NCBI GenBank assembly: GCA_023424235.1
Contig: JAFAEB010000227.1
Coordinates: 1 to 16,861 of the forward strand
From: Bacillota bacterium
GTDB taxonomy: Bacteria > Bacillota > Clostridia > Lachnospirales > Lachnospiraceae
Length of the DNA stretch: 16,861 bases
Reading direction: 5' to 3'
A program made the position numbers and the translations under genes. The notes under the pieces were generated by a model. The model worked only from the letters and a program-made list of their open reading frames with translations. It had not been told where the DNA came from and did no database searches. Below, one piece after another: positions 1-7,400 of the stretch (within the stretch, counting starts at the first letter, position 1; each line of letters begins with the position of its first letter).

Positions 1-65
1 TGGTACAATAGTAAAATGTAAAATATGCTATTATATCAGCATTATATGTATATGTTTTTAGTATG

Positions 66-93
66 TTTGCATAATAAAAGTCGTTTTTGCATA
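66..93. promoter_or_regulatory. TTTGCATA direct repeats upstream of the importer operon
   Basis: The octamer TTTGCATA occurs at 66-73 and again at 86-93, a 20-bp period, close to two helical turns. This is the kind of arrangement AraC-family activators bind, and such regulators often control LplB/YtcP-type sugar importers. A weak -35-like TTGATT lies downstream at 108-113, with no convincing -10. The repeats are seen directly; the regulatory role is inference. Confidence 0.35.
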
Positions 94-280
94 GTTTTAT
101 CCTATTATTGATTAGAATTTTTAACAAATGTACATGATAATTAACTTGATTACTATTAAAAATAAACAAATTATTAAATAGCTAGCCATAAGAATAATAG
201 GAGGATAAGTTAAGGAAAAGTTGGAGTGCCAATCAAAAAGAAACAACTGAATAACTGACCCTGAAAGGAATCAATGAAGT

Positions 281-1231
281 ATGAAAAATTACAATCAGCT
301 CAAGTACAAAGCAAGAAATAAGAAGTCTTTTAAAATAGCTTTTAAGAGAGACTGGCAATTATATATGCTATTATCAATACCCTTGCTAATGGTTATATTA
401 TTTAATTATGCAGCCTATCCAGGGCTTCGAATGGTATTTATGGATTATAAACCGGCTAAGGGATATGACGGTAGTGAGTGGGTTGGGTTCGAAACCTTTA
501 TTCGAATTTTTAAAGATAAGGACTTTATAAGAGCTTTAAGAAATTCAATTACATTTAATATTTTGGATTTAGCGATAAGCTTTCCAGTTCCAATTATTTT
601 AGCATTAATTTTGAATGAATTACGGTATCCGAAATTTAAAAGAGTAACTCAAACAATACTGTATCTACCACACTTTCTTTCCTGGGTTATTATTGGTAGC
701 GTTGCTTATACCATCTTTAAACCAAGTTCTGGATTAGTTAATGTTATATTGCAAAATTTAGGCATAATTGAATCAGGAATTCCTTTTTTAACGGAAAAAT
801 GGCATTGGGCTACTACATATTTATTAATTGGTGTTTGGTACCAGATGGGATGGGGAACAATTATTTATCTTGCTGCCATATCCAGTGTAAGTGGAGAATT
901 ATACGAAGCTGCTATGATTGATGGTGCAAACAGATGGAAACGTATGTGGCACATTACATTGCCAGGTATAAAAGGAACCATTGTAACTCTTCTTATTATG
1001 AACCTAGGTCGTATTATGGGAAGTAATTTTGAGCGTCTTGATGTATTTGGAAATACACAGGTTCGAGAGTTTCAATACCAATTGGCTATCTATATATATG
1101 AAAAAGGGTTAGGTGGTGGTAAATTCAGCCAATCTACTGCAGTTGGTCTTTTTCAGTCATTAGTTGGACTTTTATTAGTTATATTAGCAGACAAAGTGGC
1201 CAAAAAGCTTGGTGAAGACGGATTAATATAG
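281..1231 (+). CDS. ABC sugar transporter permease, LplB-type (CUT1 family)
   Basis: This is an integral membrane subunit (316 aa) of a carbohydrate ABC importer, forming half of the channel with the next gene's product. A basic N-terminus is followed by about six hydrophobic segments, the first near residues 27-47. The cytoplasmic EAA loop is clear: YEAAMIDGANRWKRMWHITL, followed by PGI, with the conserved EAA, G and LP positions that contact the ATPase. Length and sequence style fit the LplB group of binding-protein-dependent permeases. The ATG at 281 is preceded by GAAAGGAA (263-270). The next gene begins 13 bp after the stop with its own GGAGG, so the two are cotranscribed. The substrate is unknown; complex plant-type oligosaccharides or modified sugars are typical of the group. 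Confidence 0.9.
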   Translation: MKNYNQLKYKARNKKSFKIAFKRDWQLYMLLSIPLLMVILFNYAAYPGLRMVFMDYKPAKGYDGSEWVGFETFIRIFKDKDFIRALRNSITFNILDLAISFPVPIILALILNELRYPKFKRVTQTILYLPHFLSWVIIGSVAYTIFKPSSGLVNVILQNLGIIESGIPFLTEKWHWATTYLLIGVWYQMGWGTIIYLAAISSVSGELYEAAMIDGANRWKRMWHITLPGIKGTIVTLLIMNLGRIMGSNFERLDVFGNTQVREFQYQLAIYIYEKGLGGGKFSQSTAVGLFQSLVGLLLVILADKVAKKLGEDGLI

Positions 1232-1244
1232 GAGGAAAATATCA

Positions 1245-2174
1245 ATGACTAGAAATAAAAGCATAACGAACATAAAGGATTCTCAAATAGGAGAAGGTAG
1301 TAGGGCCATAAGTAAATTTAGGATAAGTGATGCAATCATGATGGCTATACTCCTTATTCTTTGCGCTACTTGTATTCTACCTTTTATCCATTTAGCTTCA
1401 AAATCGATATCAAGTAATAATTTTGTTATGGCAAAACAAGTATATCTCTTGCCTAAAGGTATTAATTTTGATGCATATGCTTCCATTTTTCGTGATGGCT
1501 CCATGGTTTATTCTATGATGTACAGTGCTGGTGTCACATTATTATTTACTGCGCTAGGAATGTTTTGTACAATATGTGCCGCCTATCCTTTATCTAAAAA
1601 AAGATTAATGGGAAGAAATCTATTTACTTTTTTATTAATGTTTCCTATGTATTTTGGTGCAGGATTAATTCCAACTTACCTTCTTCTTAGGAATTATAAC
1701 TTACTTGATACTATGTGGGTATTAATACTTCCTTTGATTTATTCTCCATATAACATGCTTATTATGAAAACCTTTTTCCAATCAAGTATACCGGAAAGCT
1801 TAGAAGAATCTGCATTTTTAGATGGAGCAACTAACTTACAGATACTAAGTAAAATTGTACTACCTTTATCCAAGCCAATTCTTGCAACTTTATCACTTTT
1901 TTATGCAGTTGGACGTTGGAATCAGTATGCAGACAACAAGTTCTATATTAAAACAGACACACTAAAACTAATTCAATACAAGCTGTATCAAATGGTAGCA
2001 TCGGCAACGGAAGCGCAAACCATATCATTATCGGAGGCAGCATTAGTAACTAGCACTCCTGAGGTTTTACAAGCAGCTGCTATTATGTTCGTAACAATAC
2101 CAATTATATGTATCTACCCATTCTTACAAAAATACTTCGTGAAAGGTGTAATGATTGGTGCTGTTAAAGGATAA
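1245..2174 (+). CDS. ABC sugar transporter permease, YtcP-type (CUT1 family)
   Basis: This is the second permease (309 aa) of the importer. The N-terminal cytoplasmic stretch of about 28 residues is followed by a first membrane segment (about residues 30-52) and further hydrophobic helices. The EAA loop reads LEESAFLDGATNLQILSKIV followed by LPL, the diverged EAA form typical of YtcP/LplC-type subunits. It pairs with the upstream LplB-type protein to make the heterodimeric channel. Its start has GGAGG at 1231-1235, which overlaps the stop of the first permease gene. A 94-bp spacer without a convincing promoter separates it from the binding-protein gene. It is complete and shows no defects. 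Confidence 0.9.
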   Translation: MTRNKSITNIKDSQIGEGSRAISKFRISDAIMMAILLILCATCILPFIHLASKSISSNNFVMAKQVYLLPKGINFDAYASIFRDGSMVYSMMYSAGVTLLFTALGMFCTICAAYPLSKKRLMGRNLFTFLLMFPMYFGAGLIPTYLLLRNYNLLDTMWVLILPLIYSPYNMLIMKTFFQSSIPESLEESAFLDGATNLQILSKIVLPLSKPILATLSLFYAVGRWNQYADNKFYIKTDTLKLIQYKLYQMVASATEAQTISLSEAALVTSTPEVLQAAAIMFVTIPIICIYPFLQKYFVKGVMIGAVKG

Positions 2175-2268
2175 GTAAACAAGGATATTGTGGGTATGAA
2201 TCATGTATCTCGCTATTTGGCTTTTAGCAGTTACATATTTATATATATTATAATTTAGGAGGATTTGT

Positions 2269-4002
2269 ATGAAAAAACTTAAAAGAGTTTTAGCAATTTT
2301 ACTAACAGCTACAATTGTGCTTAGCTCCATGATCGCTTGTGGTAGCAAGAGCGGCAAAGACGGGGAAACAAAAGAAACAACTGCACCAACTTCTACTGCT
2401 AAGCCAGATAATACATCTGAGGGTTCAAAAGATGATACACCATCTGTTGCAGGCATAGAGGGATTTCAAGCATTTGAAAAGACAGTTAAACTAAGAGTAC
2501 CAGTTTATGACAGAGGTGTTGAAGGTGTACCAACAGTTAATGACAACTACTGGACTAAATGGATTCAAGAGAATTTTGGTAATAAATATAATGTTACAGT
2601 TGAATTTGTTCCTATTACACGTACTGATGTAATGACAGACTATGCTTTATTAGCTTCATCAGGAGATCTTCCAACTCTTCTTATGGAGTATGATTATCCA
2701 AAACATTCACAATGGGCCAATGATGGATATTTAAGAACTTTTAATATGGAAGAATTTGCTCATATAGCACCTAACTACTATAATAGAATGGTAGAAAATA
2801 ATCAACTTCCCTATACTGTAATGAATGGTGAAACCTATTTTGCGCTAGCATTACGTCCGTACTTTAATACTAATTATGCATTCCAAAATTTTGTTCGTAT
2901 GGACTGGTTAAGACAAGTAGGATATGATCATGTTCCACTAACTCGTGCAGAACTCGTAGATGCTTTTACGAAAATGCAAGAAGCTGGTATCTCTAAACAT
3001 CCTGCTGGTGGTTCTATGATAACTGGTGTAGGATCAGACCAAAACTATGGTTTTAGGCAATTTCCACTTAATGAAGAAGAATGGGCACAAGCTGGGGATG
3101 TAAATATTCCTAGTCTAGGAACAGATGCTGACTATAAATTATTAAAAAGAGCGAACGAAGATTTTAATCTAGGTTTCACTAATCCAGAATATTATATTAC
3201 GGATGCTGAAACAAACAAAGCTCAATTTATAAATGGTGAAGTTTATCAATATGGTGGTTATATCTCTGCAAATATGGATTGGTTAAATTCTTTCTATGCT
3301 CAAAATCCTGATGCAGAACTAGCAGTAGCTCCTGTTGGTATTGTAGATGAAGCTGGTGGTACCGTTCCAGCATATCGTACGAATAATCCATTTGGTATGA
3401 TAATTGGTTTCTCAACAACAGCAACTGACGATGAATTAAAAGCTGCTTGGATGTATATGGAATGGATGACTCAAGAAGAGACTTTATTTACAATGCAATG
3501 GGGTATTGAAGGTGAACATTACACCATAGATTCTGCTACTGGTCTTCCTGTAACTGTTGGTGAATATAAAGGTGATAAAACACAAGGTTTTAACAACAAT
3601 AAAGACTACTGGTGTGTAACTATAGAAGCAAGAAACGCTGGTACAATTGAAGATATCATTAAAACTTCTTCTCCTAAAGGTTTACCAAAAGATTTCTCCC
3701 AAGAAATTATTGATGTTTATTATGGACAAAAAACATTATCTGAGCAAGGTTATGGTGTATTAGATGTTATTTTCTCTGTTCCAATTCAAGCTGAAACTGA
3801 TTATAGTGGAACTTTAATTGAAAAATATAAAGAATTCCGTGATAAGTTAACAATGGCTAAAGCTGATGAATTTGATTCACTCTATAATAAATATGCTGAA
3901 GAATATAAAGCTGCTGGATATAGTGAAATCAGAGAAGAAAGACTAGAAGCTTACAAGAATGGTAATAGTACAAAACTTCTTGATATCCAAAAAGCAAAAT
4001 AG
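2269..4002 (+). CDS. Extracellular solute-binding lipoprotein (LplA-like) of the sugar importer
   Basis: This is a 577-aa substrate-capture protein tethered to the outer face of the membrane. The N-terminus is a lipoprotein signal: KKLKR, then a hydrophobic core, then the lipobox MIAC with the acylated cysteine at residue 24. A Ser/Thr/Lys/Asp-rich linker (about residues 25-60) precedes the folded domain. It is longer than ordinary maltose-binding-type proteins (about 400-450 aa), as is usual for the LplA/YtcQ class paired with LplB and YtcP permeases. The ATG at 2269 has a strong AGGAGG at 2257-2262. It is the last gene of the operon and is followed by a strong hairpin. No ATPase gene is present, which fits the known use of one shared MsmX-type ATPase by several CUT1 importers in Firmicutes. 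The substrate cannot be read from the sequence. Confidence 0.9.
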   Translation: MKKLKRVLAILLTATIVLSSMIACGSKSGKDGETKETTAPTSTAKPDNTSEGSKDDTPSVAGIEGFQAFEKTVKLRVPVYDRGVEGVPTVNDNYWTKWIQENFGNKYNVTVEFVPITRTDVMTDYALLASSGDLPTLLMEYDYPKHSQWANDGYLRTFNMEEFAHIAPNYYNRMVENNQLPYTVMNGETYFALALRPYFNTNYAFQNFVRMDWLRQVGYDHVPLTRAELVDAFTKMQEAGISKHPAGGSMITGVGSDQNYGFRQFPLNEEEWAQAGDVNIPSLGTDADYKLLKRANEDFNLGFTNPEYYITDAETNKAQFINGEVYQYGGYISANMDWLNSFYAQNPDAELAVAPVGIVDEAGGTVPAYRTNNPFGMIIGFSTTATDDELKAAWMYMEWMTQEETLFTMQWGIEGEHYTIDSATGLPVTVGEYKGDKTQGFNNNKDYWCVTIEARNAGTIEDIIKTSSPKGLPKDFSQEIIDVYYGQKTLSEQGYGVLDVIFSVPIQAETDYSGTLIEKYKEFRDKLTMAKADEFDSLYNKYAEEYKAAGYSEIREERLEAYKNGNSTKLLDIQKAK

Positions 4003-4024
4003 AATTAAAAATCAGTTAATTTTA

Positions 4025-4058
4025 ATAAGGAGCTGTCATTTTAATGACAGCTCCTTAT
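4025..4058. terminator. Bidirectional hairpin between importer operon and mgsA
   Basis: The arms 4025-4040 (ATAAGGAGCTGTCATT) and 4043-4058 are perfect reverse complements of 16 bp, and the core AAGGAGCTGTCA is GC-containing. The hairpin starts 22 bp after the binding-protein stop and ends 4 bp from the mgsA stop, so it can serve both convergent transcripts. The T-tract is short and broken on either strand. Confidence 0.8.
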
Positions 4059-4062
4059 ATTA

Positions 4063-4551
4063 TTACTTTGTTTCTTCTGAAAATTCTTCAAGACGTTTTA
4101 ACATTTGCTTATTAAAGTTTTCTACTTTTCTATCATATTCCTCATCCATATATTTCGATGCAAGTAAAAAATCAGCTGTAGCTAAATTATTTGCAATTGG
4201 TATATCATATACGACTGCGATACGAAGAAGTGCTTTCACATCTGGATCATGTGGTTGAGATTCTAGTGGATCCCATAAAAATATAACAAAGTCAATATTT
4301 CCTTCTACGATGCGTGAACCAATTTGTTGGTCACCGCCAAGTGGACCACTATTATATCCTTTTACAGGTAAACCTGTTTTTTCAGATATTAACCTTGCAG
4401 TAGTACCTGTCCCACATAGAAAATGTTGTTTTAATATCTCCTTATGCTTTTCAGCCCATTTTACTAACTCTTGTTTTTTACCATCATGAGCTATTAATGC
4501 AATATGTTTTTTCTTTTCAATTTTAAAATAAATATAATCATCTAATATCAT
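4063..4551 (-). CDS. mgsA: Methylglyoxal synthase
   Basis: This cytoplasmic enzyme (162 aa) converts dihydroxyacetone phosphate to methylglyoxal and phosphate. It acts as a bypass of lower glycolysis that relieves phosphosugar build-up and can lead to lactate or 1,2-propanediol. Family motifs are intact: IALIAHDGKK with His22; the phosphate-binding GTGTT (47-51); SGPLGGDQQIG with the catalytic Asp74; and WDPLESQPHDPDVKALLR with His101 and Asp104. These correspond to His19, Asp71, His98 and Asp101 of the E. coli enzyme. The C-terminus is Lys/Glu-rich and slightly longer than usual. The ATG at 4551 has AGGAGG at 4565-4560. The gene is monocistronic, divergent from citrate synthase, and a candidate promoter lies about 130 bp upstream. 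Confidence 0.96.
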   Translation of the reverse strand: MILDDYIYFKIEKKKHIALIAHDGKKQELVKWAEKHKEILKQHFLCGTGTTARLISEKTGLPVKGYNSGPLGGDQQIGSRIVEGNIDFVIFLWDPLESQPHDPDVKALLRIAVVYDIPIANNLATADFLLASKYMDEEYDRKVENFNKQMLKRLEEFSEETK

Positions 4552-4594
4552 TGTGTGCGCCTCCTATTATGTACAAATATATTCTAATATGCAT

Positions 4595-4606
4595 GACAAA
4601 TTTGTC
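4595..4606. promoter_or_regulatory. Palindrome in the mgsA leader
   Basis: GACAAATTTGTC is a perfect 12-bp palindrome. It is embedded in a larger imperfect one (TGCA at 4590-4593 and at 4607-4610), 44 bp upstream of the mgsA start and inside its predicted untranslated leader. It could be an operator or a small hairpin; the function is inferred from position only. Confidence 0.3.
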
Positions 4607-4678
4607 TGCAACTACAATAATAAACCTAGCTATCTAATACTCTATCTCTATACTAAAACATGTAATATAATTATTTCT

Positions 4679-4707
4679 ATCATAATCTTTTTAATGTTAG
4701 ATTGCAA
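4679..4707 (-). promoter_or_regulatory. Candidate sigma-A promoter for mgsA
   Basis: Read on the minus strand: -35 TTGCAA (4707-4702), 17-bp spacer, -10 TATGAT (4684-4679). The -10 matches five of six consensus positions and the spacing is ideal. It would give a leader of about 120 nt before the mgsA ATG. The palindrome ACCTAGATAGGT (4709-4720) sits immediately upstream of the -35. Confidence 0.5.
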
Positions 4708-4735
4708 CACCTAGATAGGTTTTATCATATTTTTC

Positions 4736-4764
4736 TTGTTCTTAATGTATTACTGTGATAGAAT
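4736..4764 (+). promoter_or_regulatory. Candidate promoter for the citrate synthase gene
   Basis: -35 TTGTTC (4736-4741) and -10 TAGAAT (4759-4764) are separated by 17 bp, with an extended -10 TG at 4756-4757. A start near 4771 would leave an untranslated leader of about 150 nt, in which I see no recognisable riboswitch. Confidence 0.4.
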
Positions 4765-4921
4765 AAAGTAATACTATTAAACTAAAATATATATTTTCTT
4801 AGTGATACTTATCATCTTTTAGCACATATTCTAAAATCTAGCTTATCCCACTTCGTGTTAAATCATGCATAAACGATTTATTATTATAATTATCATTAAG
4901 AAGAAAAAAAGGAGGTTTTTT

Positions 4922-6289
4922 ATGAGTAGCAATCCATTTTCTAAGATTACCCCCGAAATTGTTGAGTTAACCAATCTTTGTAAGAAAAACAGTTCCATTG
5001 ATCCCAGTCTATACTCAAAATATGATGTAAAAAGAGGCCTACGTGATGTTAGTGGTAAAGGTGTTTTAACTGGACTTACTGAAATAGCTGAAGTTCATTC
5101 CTACACGATTGTAGATTCAGAGTATGTACCATGCGAAGGAAAATTGTTTTATCGTGGATATGATGTTGAAGAAATTGTAAATGGTTTTATTTCAGAGGAC
5201 CGTTTTGGATTTGAGGAGATAACCTATCTATTATTGTTTGGTCAACTACCTACCGTAGATGAGTTGGCTAACTTTAGACGATTATTAGGTGAGTATCGTT
5301 CTCTACCAACATCCTTTGTTCGAGATATTATTCTTAAAGCCCCAAGTCAAGATATGATGAATACTCTTGCAAGGAGTGTACTAACCCTATATTCTTATGA
5401 TGATTTAGCAGATGATATTTCTGTACCTAATGTACTTAGACAATCCTTACAGCTAATTTCCTTGTTCCCATTATTATCGGTATACGGTTATCAAGCATAT
5501 CGTCATTATCATGATGGGAAGAGTCTTGTAATACGAACTCCGGAACCTGATTTATCGACTGCAGAACTTATTCTTCATCTTTTAAGAACTGGCAGCCAAT
5601 ATACTCCATTAGAAGCGAAAATACTAGATATAGCCTTAGTACTACACGCTGAACATGGTGGTGGTAATAACTCTACATTTACTACCCATGTAGTATCTTC
5701 CACAGGTACAGATACCTACTCTTCTGTTGCAGCCTCAATTGGTTCTCTAAAAGGACCGAAACATGGTGGTGCTAATATAAAAGTAGTAAAGATGTTTGAA
5801 GATATGAAGGCTGTTTTAAAGGATTGGGAAGATGACGATGAGATAACGGACTATTTAATAATGTTACTTCATAAGGAAGCTTTTGATAAATCTGGATTAA
5901 TCTATGGTATGGGGCATGCAGTCTATAATATCTCTGATCCTCGTGCTAAGATTCTAAAAAGCTATGTTGAAAAATTATCCATTGAAAAGGGAAGAAGCAA
6001 AGAATACAACTTATATACGAAAGTGGAATCCATTGCTTCAAAATTAATAGCAAAAGAACGTAAAATCTATAAAGGGGTTAGTGCTAATATCGACTTTTAT
6101 AGTGGCTTTGTATATAGTATGCTAGATTTACCACTAGAACTATATACACCAATTTTTGCAATCTCTAGAATTTCTGGATGGAGTGCTCATCGAATTGAAG
6201 AACTTATAAATGCAGGCAAAATCATAAGACCAGCTTATAAGAATGTGGCACCTCATAAGGAATACACAAGTATAGAACATCGTTCATAA
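4922..6289 (+). CDS. Citrate synthase
   Basis: This cytoplasmic enzyme (455 aa) condenses acetyl-CoA with oxaloacetate to citrate. In fermentative clostridia this serves mainly the oxidative branch to 2-oxoglutarate and glutamate. The catalytic triad positions are visible: His245 in LHAEHGGGNNSTF, His332 in GMGHAVYNISDPRA, and Asp391 in NIDFYSGFVY. KGPKHGGAN (277-285) and SRISGWSAHRIEE near the C-terminus are also family signatures. The GGGNN form of the first histidine motif is typical of the clostridial group. The start is the ATG at 4922, 6 bp after GGAGG (4911-4915). An in-frame ATG at 4865 would add a Lys/Ile-rich tail that is really leader plus Shine-Dalgarno. The gene stands alone, without aconitase or isocitrate dehydrogenase neighbours. 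A 2-methylcitrate synthase activity cannot be excluded. Confidence 0.92.
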   Translation: MSSNPFSKITPEIVELTNLCKKNSSIDPSLYSKYDVKRGLRDVSGKGVLTGLTEIAEVHSYTIVDSEYVPCEGKLFYRGYDVEEIVNGFISEDRFGFEEITYLLLFGQLPTVDELANFRRLLGEYRSLPTSFVRDIILKAPSQDMMNTLARSVLTLYSYDDLADDISVPNVLRQSLQLISLFPLLSVYGYQAYRHYHDGKSLVIRTPEPDLSTAELILHLLRTGSQYTPLEAKILDIALVLHAEHGGGNNSTFTTHVVSSTGTDTYSSVAASIGSLKGPKHGGANIKVVKMFEDMKAVLKDWEDDDEITDYLIMLLHKEAFDKSGLIYGMGHAVYNISDPRAKILKSYVEKLSIEKGRSKEYNLYTKVESIASKLIAKERKIYKGVSANIDFYSGFVYSMLDLPLELYTPIFAISRISGWSAHRIEELINAGKIIRPAYKNVAPHKEYTSIEHRS

Positions 6290-6348
6290 AAAAATTTTAT
6301 GAATTTGAACTACTTTTTCAATAAAAAAATCAAATGTTAATTTAAGTG

Positions 6349-6385
6349 TTTTTATGTAATAGGATATAATCCTATTACATAAAAA
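6349..6385. terminator. Perfect 17-bp inverted repeat between convergent genes (possible terminator)
   Basis: The arms 6349-6365 (TTTTTATGTAATAGGAT) and 6369-6385 are exact reverse complements around a 3-nt loop (ATA). The repeat lies 59 bp after the citrate synthase stop. The T-run precedes the stem and the A-run follows it on either strand, the reverse of a standard intrinsic terminator. Its role as a terminator is therefore plausible from position but not from form. Confidence 0.45.
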
Positions 6386-6403
6386 TTACCTAAAATGTTA
6401 TAT

Positions 6404-6428
6404 AAAAAGGAAGCTATTTCGCTAGCTT
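6404..6428 (-). terminator. Terminator of the fatty-acid operon
   Basis: On the minus strand, downstream of accA: stem AAGCTA (6428-6423), loop GCGAAA, stem TAGCTT (6416-6411), then CC and five T (6408-6404). A competing hairpin uses CTAGCTTAT at 6422-6430 with ATAAGCTAG at 6439-6447. Together they give a modest intrinsic terminator for the last gene of the operon. Confidence 0.55.
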
Positions 6429-6469
6429 ATAGTAGATAATAAGCTAGGTATTTATTTATAAGGATTTTA

Positions 6470-7258
6470 CTACATAGCTCGAAAGCGTTCATATCTTTCT
6501 TCTACAATTTCTTCTAAAGACTTATCCTTATATTTTAATATAAATTCAACAATACCCTCTCTTAACACTTCACCAATTTCACCCAAATTATCGTAAGTAA
6601 TACCCATATTACCTTCCTCAATTACTCGTTCTATAATACCAAGTTCTTTCAGATCAGTAGCAGTTATTTTCATAACCTTAGCTGCTTCATCGGCTTTTTT
6701 ACTATCTTTCCAAAGGATGGAGGCAAACCCTTCTGGAGATAGTACAGAGTATATTGAATTTTCTAACATCCATACTTCATTAGAGACCCCAAGAGCTAGC
6801 GCACCTCCACTTCCTCCCTCTCCAATTACGATGGATAGGATCGGAGTCTTTATACCGGACATAGTAATTAAGTTTCTTGCAATTGCCTCACCTTGCCCAT
6901 TTTCTTCTGCTTCGATTCCACAAAAAGCACCTGGAGTATCAATAAAAATAATAATTGGACGATGAAATTTTTCAGCTTGCTTCATTAGGCGAAGTGCTTT
7001 TCGATATCCTTTCGGATTTGGCATACCGTAATTTCTCTTAATGTTTTCTTTCATATTTCTACCTTTTTGATGGCCAATTACGGTGACTGCTATATCCTTA
7101 ATGGATGCTAATCCACATACAATAGCAGGATCATCTCCACTTAGCCTATCTCCATGTAATTCCATAAATCGATTAAAAATAGACCCAATAAAATCTATGG
7201 CTGTAGGTCTATCTACACTTCTTGCTATTTGCACTCTATCCCAGGGTGTTAAATCCAT
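6470..7258 (-). CDS. accA: Acetyl-CoA carboxylase carboxyltransferase subunit alpha
   Basis: With AccD this forms the cytoplasmic carboxyltransferase that moves the carboxyl group from biotin on AccB to acetyl-CoA, giving malonyl-CoA. At 262 aa it is the short clostridial form, starting at the conserved LTPWDRVQIAR block and lacking the longer N-terminal extension of the E. coli protein (about 319 aa). Characteristic blocks include GHQKGRNMKENIKRNYGMPN, IIIFIDTPGAFCGIEAEENG, the oxyanion-hole glycines GEGGSGGALAL, and YSVLSPEGFASILWKD. GGAGG lies just before the ATG at 7258, and an in-frame stop a few codons upstream rules out an extension. It is the last gene of the operon, separated from accD by an unusually long 142-bp gap that holds no gene. 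Confidence 0.95.
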   Translation of the reverse strand: MDLTPWDRVQIARSVDRPTAIDFIGSIFNRFMELHGDRLSGDDPAIVCGLASIKDIAVTVIGHQKGRNMKENIKRNYGMPNPKGYRKALRLMKQAEKFHRPIIIFIDTPGAFCGIEAEENGQGEAIARNLITMSGIKTPILSIVIGEGGSGGALALGVSNEVWMLENSIYSVLSPEGFASILWKDSKKADEAAKVMKITATDLKELGIIERVIEEGNMGITYDNLGEIGEVLREGIVEFILKYKDKSLEEIVEERYERFRAM

Positions 7259-7400
7259 ATAATCCCTCCAATTTCACCATGTACCCTAAAAATAATCATA
7301 AACATATTCATAAATCAAGACAAAAACTTAAGCTAAGCTATGAAGCATAACACATTATCCATAGGGTATCTAACTTGAGTAACCTACTTCCTCTTCCAAT

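Noticed and set aside
2249..2254. TATAAT before the binding-protein gene as an internal promoter
   Set aside because: There is no -35 at the right distance, and transcription would start at or inside the Shine-Dalgarno (2257-2262).
4865..4921. Upstream ATG extension of citrate synthase by 19 residues
   Set aside because: The added Ile/Lys-rich peptide is translated leader including the GGAGG at 4911-4915, and no ribosome binding site precedes the ATG at 4865. The start at 4922 has ideal spacing.
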